Assembly: GCF_020667895.1 (NCBI RefSeq) | Contig: NZ_JAFMPS010000002.1 | Location: forward strand, 201,131 to 265,130 | Source of the DNA: Alcanivorax sp. 1008 | GTDB taxonomy: Bacteria > Pseudomonadota > Gammaproteobacteria > Pseudomonadales > Alcanivoracaceae | Direction: 5' to 3' | DNA length: 64,000 nt | Part shown: piece after piece, positions 33,904 through 43,456 of the stretch | Numbering within the stretch: the first letter of the stretch is position 1 | Layout: each line of letters begins with the position of its first letter | Made by a program: the position numbers and the translations under genes | The notes under the pieces: generated by a model | Databases searched by the model: none | Seen by the model: only the letters and a program-made list of their open reading frames with translations | What the model was told of the DNA's origin: nothing

Positions 33904-34251
33904 ATGCCAGCCAACATCGATCCCCTGCTTATTCCACTGCTGCGTCTGCACGATTACTGCGCCAGTGTTTCCGATGAATTGGTGCAGGACTACACTGGCG
34001 AAGCCAAGGACGACCTTCGCGCAGCATCCGCCTATATCGAAAGTAGCATTCTGCCATCTACTACCCGCGAGGAAATCATTCGGCAACTGGATAGTGCACG
34101 CTCCGAAATATTTGGTGCATCACGCAATGTGCCGGCCTGTGGCACCATCGTCTCTCGATTGCGCCGGCAGCTGGCCAATGAAATAGCCGCACGAATGGAA
34201 CAGCCGCTTCCCTACAATGAAGACTATTACCCACGCCTGATACTTGAATAA
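33904..34251 (+). CDS. Small conserved-looking protein of unknown function
   Basis: A 115-residue soluble protein, predicted mostly helical (MPANIDPLLIPLLRLHDYCA, with the later DDLRAASAYIESSILPSTTREEIIRQLDSARSEIF). I do not recognise a family. It has no signal peptide or membrane helix. GAGG lies 8 bases before the ATG. The near-consensus sigma-54 promoter just upstream implies that it is expressed under a special condition such as nitrogen limitation, motility or stress. The Rieske gene follows after 158 bp. Confidence 0.7.
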   Translation: MPANIDPLLIPLLRLHDYCASVSDELVQDYTGEAKDDLRAASAYIESSILPSTTREEIIRQLDSARSEIFGASRNVPACGTIVSRLRRQLANEIAARMEQPLPYNEDYYPRLILE

Positions 34252-34409
34252 AGCATAGGCCGCGCAGGCTTTTGCCCAGAGTGCTTGTATATGTCGCCCG
34301 GTTCTGCAATCTTGCTCGATGGATTAATTGCTTGCCAGCAGATCAGAAAAGCCGTGCCTGCTCCTTTACCAGGCACAATCAGGCAAATCACTACAGCAAG
34401 GAGCTTCAC

Positions 34410-34754
34410 ATGCGTCACCCCGTAGCCAAGATTTCAGAAATCGCTCAAGGCACCAGCAAGCTGGTCAAGGTCGATGACGACAAGGTGCTGATTTTTCACC
34501 TGTCGGATGGTGTTTATGCCACCGAGGCACGCTGTACCCACCTTTTCCGATCCATGGAAAAGGGCAAGATCGTTGAGGACAAGTGCGTTCAATGCCCGCT
34601 ACACCGGGCGCGCTTTGATATCCGTACCGGCGAAGTTGTGGAGTGGGCTAACTTTCCACCCGGCGTCCAGCTACTCAATGCTGTGCGCAAAGAGAAGGCA
34701 CTGAAGACATGGCCAGTGGAAGTTGAGGGTAATCAGATCTTTGTCGTTGCCTGA
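34410..34754 (+). CDS. Small Rieske [2Fe-2S] protein
   Basis: A 114-residue stand-alone Rieske ferredoxin. I place the start at 34410 (MRHPVAKISEIAQG), with AAGGAG 6 bases upstream. The cluster ligands are Cys 42 and His 44 in CTHL, and Cys 62 and His 65 in CPLH. Such proteins carry electrons to ring- or alkyl-oxygenases or act in nitrite-reductase-like systems. No oxygenase is adjacent, so the partner is unknown. A strong bidirectional terminator follows. Confidence 0.88.
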   Translation: MRHPVAKISEIAQGTSKLVKVDDDKVLIFHLSDGVYATEARCTHLFRSMEKGKIVEDKCVQCPLHRARFDIRTGEVVEWANFPPGVQLLNAVRKEKALKTWPVEVEGNQIFVVA

Positions 34755-34771
34755 AACCTGCTGCGGAAAGT

Positions 34772-34799
34772 AAAAATGGCGCCTTATGGCGCCATTTTT
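34772..34799. terminator. Bidirectional intrinsic terminator
   Basis: AAAAATGGCGCC, loop TTAT, GGCGCCATTTTT is a perfect 12-bp stem whose arms end in A/T runs. It follows the Rieske gene by 17 bases on one strand and the thiolase by 40 bases on the other, so it should end transcription from both sides. Confidence 0.9.
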
Positions 34800-34839
34800 A
34801 TTACATCGAGATAGGTATTTTTATCAAAGTATCTCGAAG

Positions 34840-36003
34840 TCAGAGCACCTCAAAGATAGTCGCGTTAGCTGTTCCCAGGCCTTCACAAATGGCCAGCAGG
34901 CCATAACGACCGCCACGACGACGCAGTTCGTGGATCAAGGAACCAGCCAGCTTGCTGCCAGTGGCGCCGAGCGGATGACCAAGAGCCTGAGCGCCACCAT
35001 TCACGTTCAGCTTGGTCATGTCTGCGCCTACCGCCTTGGCCCAGGCCAGCGGCACGGAACCGAAGGCTTCGTTAACCTCATACAGATCCATGTCTTCAAT
35101 TTTCAGACCGGATTTTTGCAAAACTTTTTCGGTGGCCGGAATAGGGCCTTCCAGCACCATGGTTGGATCAGAACCCACTACCGCCATGGTATGAATACGC
35201 GCTAAAGGCTTGAGTCCATATTTTTTTACTGCTGCTTCACTGGCCACCAGTACTGCGGATGCGCCGTCACAAATCTGGCTGGCAAACGCAGCGGAAATCA
35301 CTCCGCCTTCCTGCAGTGGCGCCAGGCTTAACATGGAATCGTAATCCGGCTCCCAACGAATACCTTCATCGGTATCGTGAACCACTTTCTGGCCTTCTAT
35401 CTCCACTTCAATGGGGATAATTTCGTCCTTGAACTTGCCAGCGGTGGTCGCCGCCGCGCCATTTACATGGCTGTTATAAGCAAAGCGGGCCAGCTCTTCG
35501 CGGGTTACTCCATACTTGGCTGCCATACGCTCGGCGCCAGTAAATTGGCTGAACTGCTCGCCCGGATAACGCTTGCTGATTTCACCGTCAAACGGAGAAC
35601 CCAAGTCCATCACCTTAGTCATCGGCGCGCCAATCGGCACCATGCTCATGTTTTCCACACCGCCGGCAATAACCAGGTCCTGAGTGCCGGACATGACTGC
35701 CTGAGCAGCGAAATGGATGGCCTGCTGGGAAGAGCCGCATTGCCGGTCAATGGACACACCAGGTACGGATTCCGGTAGCTTCGAGCTGAGGATGCTGGTG
35801 CGTGCAACGTTAAAAGTCTGCGGACCGATCTGGCTGACGCAGCCGAAGATCACATCTTCAACGGCAGCCGGGTCAACACCGGTACGGTCGAGCAATGCAT
35901 CAATCACGATGCCACCCAGATCGGCGGGATGCTTGCGGCTCAGGCGGCCATTCCGGCGCCCCCCAGCAGTACGGACGGCGTCGACAATATAGGCTTCAGC
36001 CAT
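34840..36003 (-). CDS. Acetyl-CoA C-acyltransferase (thiolase)
   Basis: A 387-residue thiolase started at 36003 (MAEAYIVDAVRTAGGRRNG), with AAGGAG upstream. The nucleophile Cys is in DRQCGSSQQA (near residue 90), and NEAFGSV and GGAQALGHPLGATGSK supply His. The last motif, usually CxGGG, reads CEGLGTAN, a variant common in broad-range thiolases. It cleaves 3-ketoacyl-CoA or condenses acetyl-CoA. It is transcribed alone, divergent from a quinone-reductase gene. Confidence 0.9.
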   Translation of the reverse strand: MAEAYIVDAVRTAGGRRNGRLSRKHPADLGGIVIDALLDRTGVDPAAVEDVIFGCVSQIGPQTFNVARTSILSSKLPESVPGVSIDRQCGSSQQAIHFAAQAVMSGTQDLVIAGGVENMSMVPIGAPMTKVMDLGSPFDGEISKRYPGEQFSQFTGAERMAAKYGVTREELARFAYNSHVNGAAATTAGKFKDEIIPIEVEIEGQKVVHDTDEGIRWEPDYDSMLSLAPLQEGGVISAAFASQICDGASAVLVASEAAVKKYGLKPLARIHTMAVVGSDPTMVLEGPIPATEKVLQKSGLKIEDMDLYEVNEAFGSVPLAWAKAVGADMTKLNVNGGAQALGHPLGATGSKLAGSLIHELRRRGGRYGLLAICEGLGTANATIFEVL

Positions 36004-36179
36004 GATCGGTCTCCTTGTTGATTGGTCTGCACGGCTCAAAGTGCCGCAGAGCAGAAAGGCTACTCCCCAGCAGCTGTCTGCAACAATGACAGCATGGCGC
36101 CCGCTGAGGTGATATCTGGTCACGCCGGGCCGCTATACTAAGGCCAGCTAATCACATCAAAACAATACGGGAGAGCAGC

Positions 36180-37157
36180 ATGCGCGCATTACAAGTGGAA
36201 GCCTTTGGCGATCCTTCGGCCCTGAAGGTCTCCGATATTGCCGGCCGGGCGCCGAACAAAGGCGAGGTGCAACTGCGTGTTGCCGGGGTTGGCGTGGGCT
36301 ACTTTGATGGCCTGCTGATCAAGGGTGAGTACCAGATCAAGCCGCCGCTGCCATTTGTGCCGGGCAGCTCATTCTCCGGCACGGTGGAAGCCGTAGGAGA
36401 AGGCGTCAGCCACCTGAAGGTCGGTGATGCAGTGGCCGGCTTTGCCTTTATGGGCGCCATGGCCGAGCAACTGACCCTGCCGGCCATGTCCTGCTTCCCC
36501 CTGCCTGCGCAGCTGAAGCTGGAAGATGCGGCCAACTTCTTTATTGCCTATGCCACCGGTCTGTATGGCTTGCGTGAGATCGGCAACCTCAAGGCCGATG
36601 AAACCCTGCTGGTGCTGGGTGCCTCTGGCACCACGGGCAGCACTGCCATCGAGATCGCCAAGGCCATGGGTGCGCGGGTGATTGCCTGCGCCGGCACGGA
36701 GGAAAAACGCCAACGCTGTCTGGATGCCGGCGCTGATGCGGTAGTCGATTACACCGATCCGGAGTGGCGCAAAGCTGCCAAGTCAGCCGCCGGCAGCAAA
36801 GGCATCGATGTGGTCTACGATCCCGTGGGCGGCACCACAGCAGAACCGGCACTGCGCCTGCTTAACCCCGGTGGCCGTTTTCTGGTGGTGGGCTTTGTCA
36901 CCGGCATTGCCAGCATTCCGTTGAACCTGCCGCTGCTCAAACAGTGCAGTATCCATGGGGTGAACTGGGGAGGCGCCGTAATGACCAGTCCGGCCATCGT
37001 GCCGCCGGTGATCAGCACCCTGGTGGAATGGACTCTGGCCGGCAAGCTCAAGCCACAGGCAGATCAACGCTTTGCTCTGGAGCAAGCCGGTGAAGCCTTT
37101 GCTGCCCTGTTCGAACGACGCTCGGTTGGCACCATCGTGATCTGCCCTCAAGAATGA
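36180..37157 (+). CDS. Zinc-free medium-chain dehydrogenase, NADPH:quinone oxidoreductase family
   Basis: A 325-residue member of the quinone-oxidoreductase branch of the MDR superfamily. It begins MRALQVEAFGDPSALKVSD and has the family element PFVPGSSFSGTVEAVGEGV. The NADPH loop LVLGASGTTGSTAIEIAKAMG is near residues 143-163, followed by CAGTEEKRQ. The zinc-binding Cys/His set of alcohol dehydrogenases is absent. It reduces quinones or enones with NADPH. Its stop overlaps the next gene (ATGA). Confidence 0.88.
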   Translation: MRALQVEAFGDPSALKVSDIAGRAPNKGEVQLRVAGVGVGYFDGLLIKGEYQIKPPLPFVPGSSFSGTVEAVGEGVSHLKVGDAVAGFAFMGAMAEQLTLPAMSCFPLPAQLKLEDAANFFIAYATGLYGLREIGNLKADETLLVLGASGTTGSTAIEIAKAMGARVIACAGTEEKRQRCLDAGADAVVDYTDPEWRKAAKSAAGSKGIDVVYDPVGGTTAEPALRLLNPGGRFLVVGFVTGIASIPLNLPLLKQCSIHGVNWGGAVMTSPAIVPPVISTLVEWTLAGKLKPQADQRFALEQAGEAFAALFERRSVGTIVICPQE

Positions 37158-37477
37158 GCGGCGACGAGCCACTTTGGTGGCTGTATCTGCTCGACTGTGA
37201 TGGCCGTCTGTATACCGGCATCAGCACCGACCCTCAGCGCCGCTATCAAGAACACCTGAGTGGCGGCGCCAAGGGCGCCCGCTTTACCCGCGCCGCGAGC
37301 AACCTGACCATGGTCTGGCTCATGCAGATCGGCGATCGGAGTCTTGCCCTACGGGCAGAGTACCGCTTGCGCAGACTGCGCCGCGGACAAAAACTGGAGG
37401 TTATTAGCAGAGTGGCGGACCTCGCCACTCTGCTCGATTTGCTTAACCTGAATGATCGCCAAGACAGGCGGTTATAG
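37154..37477 (+). CDS. GIY-YIG nuclease domain protein (YhbQ-like)
   Basis: A 107-residue stand-alone GIY-YIG domain. WWLYLLDCDGRLYTGISTD (8-26) holds the GIY and YIG strands, followed by DPQRRYQEHLSGG with the catalytic Arg, and KGARFTRAAS. These small proteins are nuclease-like; those tested act on DNA ends or intermediates. It overlaps the quinone-reductase gene by 4 bases and the facing gene by 6 bases. Confidence 0.87.
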   Translation: MSGDEPLWWLYLLDCDGRLYTGISTDPQRRYQEHLSGGAKGARFTRAASNLTMVWLMQIGDRSLALRAEYRLRRLRRGQKLEVISRVADLATLLDLLNLNDRQDRRL

Positions 37478-37813
37478 GTCGGGGCAGTCGAGACCGCGGT
37501 AACGAGTCATATCGACAGACTTTTTACAGGCAATCGCTTTAAAACCACTTCCGCAGGCAGTGTGAGCAGCTTTGCGCTCTGCGCAGCGGGCAACCAGATT
37601 GGCAGCTGCGTCAACTTTCTCGTTACCTGTGTTCACAGTGACTACTTGCTCACCGGTCACACTGACATCCACCAGCGTCTCATCCTCTGCCACAGCCTGT
37701 GCTGACTCCTCTACCACCGAACCCTGCTCCTGAGCTGGCGCCTCGCTTTCAGCCCAAACAGGCGCGACTACCAGCATGCCCGTCAAAAATACCGTTCTGA
37801 AGATTCCAATCAT
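37472..37813 (-). CDS. Small secreted protein of unknown function
   Basis: A 113-residue protein with a signal peptide (MIGIFRTVFLTGMLVVAPVWA, cleaved after residue 21), an acidic, probably disordered middle rich in Glu, Ala and Val, and a compact C-terminal part with four Cys (ARCAERKAAHTACGSGFKAIACK and LDCPDL) that could form two disulfides in the periplasm. I know no matching family. AGGAG lies before the ATG. Its 3' end overlaps the GIY-YIG gene. Confidence 0.7.
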   Translation of the reverse strand: MIGIFRTVFLTGMLVVAPVWAESEAPAQEQGSVVEESAQAVAEDETLVDVSVTGEQVVTVNTGNEKVDAAANLVARCAERKAAHTACGSGFKAIACKKSVDMTRYRGLDCPDL

Positions 37814-37878
37814 GACTTTCTCCTGTTTTTAATATTTTTCTGTCCCGTCCTGATGTTAGCCAATGCACCAGGGACTCA

Positions 37879-37903
37879 CCACCCCCCCTATATAAGGGGG
37901 TGG
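37879..37903. repeat. GC-rich inverted repeat flanking a TATATA core
   Basis: CCACCCCC and GGGGGTGG form an 8-bp inverted repeat around CCTATATAA, in the gap between the small secreted protein gene and gdhA. It is too early in both leaders to be a terminator, so an operator or a 5' RNA hairpin is more likely. Confidence 0.45.
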
Positions 37904-37964
37904 AAAATAGGAGGCGCATAACAAAAGCGGCTATAGTACTCAAAACACTCATAAGGAGGTCTAT

Positions 37965-39302
37965 GTGCCTATCTCTCTGGACGCTTTCCTCCAGCAACTC
38001 CGTCAACGTGACCCGGAGCAGGCGCCATTTCATCAGGCTGCCGAGGAAGTGCTGCACTCTCTGTGGCCTTTTATTGAACGTACCAAACGCTATCAACAGC
38101 CGGGGCTAATTGATCGCCTGGTTGAGCCTGAGCGAGTAATCATCTTCCGTGTATGCTGGGTGGACGATAACGGTCAGGTACAAGTCAACCGGGGCTATCG
38201 GGTACAGATGAACAGCGCCATTGGCCCCTACAAAGGCGGCTTGCGTTTTCACCCGTCAGTTAACCTTGGCATATTGAAATTCCTCGCCTTCGAGCAAACC
38301 TTCAAAAATGGTCTTACCTCGCTACCCATGGGCGGCGCCAAGGGCGGCAGTGATTTTGATCCGAAAGGTAAAAGCGATAATGAGGTGATGCGCTTTTGTC
38401 AGGCTTTTATGTGTGAGCTCTATCGGCATATTGGACCCAATCTGGATGTGCCCGCTGGCGATATAGGTGTGGGCGCCCGTGAAGTGGGCTATATGTTTGG
38501 TATGTACAAGAAGCTCACCAATGAATTCACCGGAACATTTACCGGCAAGGGCTTCGCATATGGTGGCAGCCTGCTGCGCCCGGAAGCCACCGGCTATGGC
38601 CTTTTGTATTTTGTTGAGGAAATGCTTAAGACACGAGACCAATCCCTAGAAGGACTGCGTGTGACGATTTCAGGTGCCGGCAGCGTTGCCCAGTACGCGG
38701 CCCGCAAAACGCTTGAACTCGGCGGCAAGGTAATGAGCATGTCTGACTCTTCCGGCATGCTGCATTTCCCGGAAGGCATGACCATTGATCAATGGTACTT
38801 CCTGCGCCACTTAAAAAATGAAAGACGGGGCTCTCTGGCCGAGATGGCCACGGAGTTTAACCTCGTCTATAGCGCTGGCAGCAATCCCTGGTCTATTCCC
38901 TGTGACGTGGCACTGCCCTGCGCAACACAGAATGAACTGCACGCAGAGGATGCTCGCCTGTTGATTCAAAATGGCTGCTTTTGCATAGCGGAAGGAGCCA
39001 ACATGCCATCCACTTTGCCCGCCATTGAAGTGTTTCGCGAGGTAGGCATTCTTTATGCACCGGGCAAGGCATCCAACGCTGGTGGCGTGTCAGTAAGTGG
39101 CTTGGAAATGAGCCAGAACAGTCAGCGCCTCACCTGGACCGAAGGCGAAGTGGACCAAAAACTGCACAAGATTATGCAGCGCATCCACCACAACTGTGTT
39201 GAGTACGGCGCCAAAGAAGGCAAAGTAGATTATGTTGATGGCGCCAACATCGCCGGCTTTGTCAAAGTTGCCGACGCCATGCTGGCGCAGGGCGTGATCT
39301 GA
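37965..39302 (+). CDS. gdhA: NADP-dependent glutamate dehydrogenase
   Basis: A 445-residue hexameric-type glutamate dehydrogenase that makes glutamate from 2-oxoglutarate and ammonia. It starts with GTG at 37965 behind AAGGAGGT; an ATG two bases earlier is out of frame. Signatures are GPYKGGLRFHPSVNLGILKFLAFEQTFKN, the catalytic Lys in LPMGGAKGG and DVPAGDIGVGAREVGYMFG. The cofactor loop is VTISGAGSVAQYAARK. The region LYAPGKASNAGGVSVSGLEMSQN near the C-terminus is typical of the NADP form. It converges with parC. Confidence 0.96.
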   Translation: MPISLDAFLQQLRQRDPEQAPFHQAAEEVLHSLWPFIERTKRYQQPGLIDRLVEPERVIIFRVCWVDDNGQVQVNRGYRVQMNSAIGPYKGGLRFHPSVNLGILKFLAFEQTFKNGLTSLPMGGAKGGSDFDPKGKSDNEVMRFCQAFMCELYRHIGPNLDVPAGDIGVGAREVGYMFGMYKKLTNEFTGTFTGKGFAYGGSLLRPEATGYGLLYFVEEMLKTRDQSLEGLRVTISGAGSVAQYAARKTLELGGKVMSMSDSSGMLHFPEGMTIDQWYFLRHLKNERRGSLAEMATEFNLVYSAGSNPWSIPCDVALPCATQNELHAEDARLLIQNGCFCIAEGANMPSTLPAIEVFREVGILYAPGKASNAGGVSVSGLEMSQNSQRLTWTEGEVDQKLHKIMQRIHHNCVEYGAKEGKVDYVDGANIAGFVKVADAMLAQGVI

Positions 39303-39308
39303 TACAGC

Positions 39309-39337
39309 GGAGCGCAGGGGCTTAGCCCTTGCGCTCC
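39309..39337. terminator. Hairpin at the gdhA/parC junction
   Basis: GGAGCGCAGGGGC, loop TTA, GCCCTTGCGCTCC pairs over 13 bp with one G-T wobble. It overlaps the parC stop codon and follows gdhA by 6 bases. No T-run is present, so strong termination is not assured, but the place between convergent genes fits a shared 3' end. Confidence 0.55.
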
Positions 39338-41562
39338 ACCTCCATCCGGTCAACGTTCTGGAAGCCTCGCGGCAACTTGGCTCCGCGACGACCACGTTCA
39401 CCATAGTAGTGCTCAAGATCAGAAGGCTTCAGGCCGATATGCCGCTTGCCGGCGTACACCAACAGCGTATCGTCTGCACCAAGCACCTGAACGTCCTGCA
39501 CAAACTCGGAGCGATCCGCCAGTCTCGCGGACGGAATGGCCATCATCTTGTTACCCTTGCCACGCGGCATCTCCGGCAAATCCTTCAGGGCAAATACCAG
39601 CAGGCGACCATCGTTAGCCAGCACCGCAACCAGGTCTTCCTGAGGATTGCGAATACGGCGTGGCGCAAGCACCTTGCCATTTGCTGGTACCGTGAGCGCA
39701 GCCTTGCCCGCCTTTTTGTTGGCATGCAAATCACCAAGGCGGGCAACGAAACCGTAACCAGCATCACTGGCCAGCAACCAGGCTTCTTTATCACCACCCA
39801 TCATGGCGGCAATAAAACTGGCACCACTGGGCGGCGCCAGCAGGGCAGATAATGGCTCGCCATGACCCCTGGCACTGGGCAGCCCATGGGCCGCCAGTGA
39901 GTAGGTGCGCCCTGTAGAATCTATAAAACAGGCCTGCTGGTTCGATTTGCCACTGGCCGCAGAAAGGAAGCCGTCACCGGATTTATAGCTCAGCGACAAC
40001 GGATCAATATCGTGACCTTTGGCAGAACGTATCCAGCCACGCTCAGAAAGCACTACGGTAATCGGCTCAGCTGCGACCAGCTCGTTTTCATCCAGCGCTT
40101 TTGATTCATCGCGCTCAACAATCGGCGAGCGACGATCATCTCCGTATTTTTCCGCATCACCCTTGAGCTCTTTCGCGACTAACTTCTTCATTAGTGACAT
40201 GGAGCCGAGGGTGTCTTCCAGATATTTACGCTCATCCGCCAGCTCACTTTGCTCTGTACGGATTTTCATTTCCTCAAGCTTGGCGATATGCCGTAACTTG
40301 AGTTCCAGAATCGCTTCCGCCTGACGGTCTGACAAAGCAAAGCGTTCCATCAGCACGGTCTTGGGATCGTCTTCATGGCGAATAATATTGATAACTTCGT
40401 CGATATTCAGGAAAGCAATCAGCAAGCCATCCAGAATATGCAGACGCTCCAGAACCTTATCGAGGCGATACTGCAGGCGGCGGCGTACCGTCACCATACG
40501 GTACTGCAGCCACTCGTTAAGAATCACATCCAGCGACTTGACCCTTGGCTTGCCGTCGATGCCAATCATGTTCAGATTGACCCGATAGTTTTTCTCCAGA
40601 TCAGTACTGGCGCACAGGTGGCTCATCAACTGCTGTACGTCGACACGATTGGAGCGCGGCGTTATTACCAGGCGGGTCGGATTTTCGTGATCCGACTCAT
40701 CACGCAGATCGCTCACCATAGGCAGCTTTTTCTTGTTCATCTGGTCGGCGATCTGTTCCAGCACCTTGGCGCCGGATACCTGATAGGGCAAAGCGGTGAC
40801 CACAATGTCACCCTCTTCCATTTCCCAGATGGCACGCATCTTCAGCGAGCCCCGACCTTCCGCATACATGCGAATAATGTCGTTACGCGGAGTAATGATT
40901 TCCGCTTCGGTGGGATAGTCCGGCCCCTGAATAATTTCGACCAGATCATCCAGAGAAGCACCGGGGTCTTTCAGCAAATGAATACAAGCATTAACCACTT
41001 CGCGCAAATTGTGCGGAGGGATATCCGTACTCATGCCAACGGCGATGCCGGTGGTGCCATTCATCAATACATTGGGCACCCGCGCCGGCAACAACTTCGG
41101 CTCGTCAAGGGTGCCGTCAAAGTTCGGCACCCACTCCGCCGTGCCCTGACCCAGTTCGCTAAGCAGCGCTTCTGCATAAGGCGCCAGCCGCGACTCGGTA
41201 TAACGCATCGCTGCAAAGGATTTGGGGTCGTCCTGCGAACCCCAGTTACCCTGGCCATCCACTAATGGGTAGCGATAGCTGAACGGCTGCGCCATCAGCA
41301 CCATGGCCTCATAGCAGGCGGAATCACCATGCGGATGATATTTACCCAGCACGTCACCCACGGTGCGTGCAGACTTTTTATGCTTGGAGCTGTTCTTCAG
41401 ACCAAGCTCGCTCATTGCATAAATGATGCGCCGCTGCACCGGCTTGAGGCCGTCACCAATATGCGGCAGGGCGCGATCGAGAATGACGTACATCGAATAA
41501 TCGAGGTACGCTTTCTCTGTATAGTCGCGCAGGGCAATTTTTTCGAAATCGTCAGCCATCAA
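39322..41562 (-). CDS. parC: DNA topoisomerase IV subunit A
   Basis: A 746-residue ParC. The active-site Tyr is Tyr 121 in [10 protein letters not shown]. The quinolone-determining region reads [12 protein letters not shown] with Ser 81 and Glu 85, the residues of susceptible E. coli ParC. GyrA-box blades of the ParC type follow in the C-terminal third (from about 495). The enzyme decatenates daughter chromosomes with ParE. Its start lies directly after the parE stop. A second Met at position 2 is an equal start candidate. Confidence 0.96.
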   Translation of the reverse strand: MMADDFEKIALRDYTEKAYLDYSMYVILDRALPHIGDGLKPVQRRIIYAMSELGLKNSSKHKKSARTVGDVLGKYHPHGDSACYEAMVLMAQPFSYRYPLVDGQGNWGSQDDPKSFAAMRYTESRLAPYAEALLSELGQGTAEWVPNFDGTLDEPKLLPARVPNVLMNGTTGIAVGMSTDIPPHNLREVVNACIHLLKDPGASLDDLVEIIQGPDYPTEAEIITPRNDIIRMYAEGRGSLKMRAIWEMEEGDIVVTALPYQVSGAKVLEQIADQMNKKKLPMVSDLRDESDHENPTRLVITPRSNRVDVQQLMSHLCASTDLEKNYRVNLNMIGIDGKPRVKSLDVILNEWLQYRMVTVRRRLQYRLDKVLERLHILDGLLIAFLNIDEVINIIRHEDDPKTVLMERFALSDRQAEAILELKLRHIAKLEEMKIRTEQSELADERKYLEDTLGSMSLMKKLVAKELKGDAEKYGDDRRSPIVERDESKALDENELVAAEPITVVLSERGWIRSAKGHDIDPLSLSYKSGDGFLSAASGKSNQQACFIDSTGRTYSLAAHGLPSARGHGEPLSALLAPPSGASFIAAMMGGDKEAWLLASDAGYGFVARLGDLHANKKAGKAALTVPANGKVLAPRRIRNPQEDLVAVLANDGRLLVFALKDLPEMPRGKGNKMMAIPSARLADRSEFVQDVQVLGADDTLLVYAGKRHIGLKPSDLEHYYGERGRRGAKLPRGFQNVDRMEVERKG

Positions 41563-43449
41563 TCAAATCTCTGCCAGGTTGCCTTTATCTTCCAGCCAGT
41601 CCTTGCGATCGCCAGCCCGTTTTTTCGACAGCAGCATGTCCATCAGCTGATGGGTATCATCGCCCGCTTCAATAGATAGCTGCACCAGTCGACGGGTGTC
41701 CGGCGCCATGGTGGTTTCGCGCAACTGCAGCGGATTCATCTCACCCAGACCTTTGAAACGGGTAACCTGAATCTTGCCACGCTTGCCCTCAGCACGAATG
41801 CGATCCATCACGCCCTGCTTTTCTGACTCATCGAGGGCGTAATAAATATCCTTGCCAATATCGATACGGAACAGCGGCGGCATAGCAACAAACACATGTC
41901 CATTTTTCACCAGCGCCGGGAAGTGACGTACGAACAATGCGCATAACAAGGTGGCGATATGCAAACCATCGGAGTCCGCATCGGCGAGAATACACACCTT
42001 GCCGTAACGCAGCGGACCCAGATCATCGCTACCCGGCTCAATACCGAGCGCTACCGCGATATCATGGATTTCCTGAGAACCAAGTACTTCGGCGGAGTCC
42101 ACCTCCCAGCTATTCAGGATCTTGCCGCGCAGTGGCATGATTGCCTGAAATTCGCGGCTACGCGCCTGCTTGGCGGAACCACCTGCGGAATCACCTTCCA
42201 CCAGAAACAGTTCAGTCTGGGCTGGATCATCGCTGGCACAATCCGCCAGCTTGCCGGGCAGCGCAGGGCCCGCAGTCACTTTTTTGCGCACCACTTTTTT
42301 CGCGGCGCGCATGCGCTTCTGTGCATTGTTGATGCACAGATCCGCCAACTTTTCCGCCTCTGCGGTGTGCTGGTTTAACCACAGGCTAAAGGCATCCTTA
42401 ACCACACCGGAAACAAACGCGGCGGTTTGTCGTGAACTGAGGCGCTCTTTGGTCTGACCAGCAAACTGGGGATCCTGCATCTTGATGCTGAGCACGTAGC
42501 AGGCCCGGTCCCAGATATCCTCCGGCGATAGCTTGACCCCGCGCGGCAACAGATTGCGGAACTCGCAGAACTCTCTCATGGCCTCGAGCAAACCTGCCCG
42601 AAGGCCGTTAACATGGGTGCCACCCTGGGCAGTAGGAATCAGGTTAACGTAGGACTCGGTAACCAATTCGCCACCTTCCGGCAACCACAGTACAGCCCAG
42701 TCCGCGGCTTCTGTTTCAGCGCGCATGGCTCCATCAAATGGCGCCTCAGGAACCTTCTCCCAACCACGGGTAGCATCAAGCAGATATTCGACCAGACCAT
42801 CTTCGTACTGCCAGCTTTCTGTTTCGCCACTGTTGTGGTCAACAAGAGTAACTGCCAGTCCGGGGCACAATACCGCCTTGGCGCGAAGTAGATGACGCAG
42901 GCGGCTGACGGAAATTTTCGGACTGTCGAAATATTTTTCTTCCGGCCAGAAACGCAGCATGGTGCCGGTGTTGCGCTTACCAACGGTATCAATCACTTCC
43001 AGATCGGATTGCTTGTCGCCATGGGCAAAGGTCATTTTATAGACGTTGCCATCACGCTTGACCTGAACTTCAAGCTGCTTTGACAGGGCATTGACCACGG
43101 ACACGCCGACGCCATGCAAGCCGCCGGAGAACTGGTAGTTGCTGTTGGAAAACTTGCCACCGGCATGCAGGGTACACAGGATCACTTCGATACCCGGCTT
43201 CTTCAGCTGCGGATGCAAATCCACCGGCATGCCACGACCATCGTCTTCCACTTCGACGCAGCCGTCTTTGTGCAAGGTGACACGGATATTCTTGGCATGG
43301 CCGGCCAGCGCTTCATCGACCGAGTTGTCGATGACTTCCTGAGCCAGATGATTCGGACGGCTGGTGTCCGTATACATGCCCGGACGCTTTTTAACCGGAT
43401 CCAGTCCGGAGAGAACCTCGATATTCTCGGCGGTATAGTTATTGCTCAT
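41563..43449 (-). CDS. parE: DNA topoisomerase IV subunit B
   Basis: A 628-residue ParE. The GHKL ATPase domain shows EVIDNSVDEALAGHAK, DDGRGMPVDLHPQ and GGLHGVGVSVVNALS. The Toprim domain has LVEGDSAGGSAKQARSREFQA and DADSDGLHIATLL. Together with ParC it forms the ATP-driven decatenase. It is followed at once by parC and preceded by yqiA, 7 bp away, keeping the conserved nudF-yqiB-cpdA-yqiA-parE order. Confidence 0.96.
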   Translation of the reverse strand: MSNNYTAENIEVLSGLDPVKKRPGMYTDTSRPNHLAQEVIDNSVDEALAGHAKNIRVTLHKDGCVEVEDDGRGMPVDLHPQLKKPGIEVILCTLHAGGKFSNSNYQFSGGLHGVGVSVVNALSKQLEVQVKRDGNVYKMTFAHGDKQSDLEVIDTVGKRNTGTMLRFWPEEKYFDSPKISVSRLRHLLRAKAVLCPGLAVTLVDHNSGETESWQYEDGLVEYLLDATRGWEKVPEAPFDGAMRAETEAADWAVLWLPEGGELVTESYVNLIPTAQGGTHVNGLRAGLLEAMREFCEFRNLLPRGVKLSPEDIWDRACYVLSIKMQDPQFAGQTKERLSSRQTAAFVSGVVKDAFSLWLNQHTAEAEKLADLCINNAQKRMRAAKKVVRKKVTAGPALPGKLADCASDDPAQTELFLVEGDSAGGSAKQARSREFQAIMPLRGKILNSWEVDSAEVLGSQEIHDIAVALGIEPGSDDLGPLRYGKVCILADADSDGLHIATLLCALFVRHFPALVKNGHVFVAMPPLFRIDIGKDIYYALDESEKQGVMDRIRAEGKRGKIQVTRFKGLGEMNPLQLRETTMAPDTRRLVQLSIEAGDDTHQLMDMLLSKKRAGDRKDWLEDKGNLAEI

Positions 43450-43456
43450 GAATTGC

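Noticed and set aside
40375-41265. 296-codon frame antisense to parC
   Set aside because: Shadow frame of a conserved gene; the product is His/Gln-rich without domain features.
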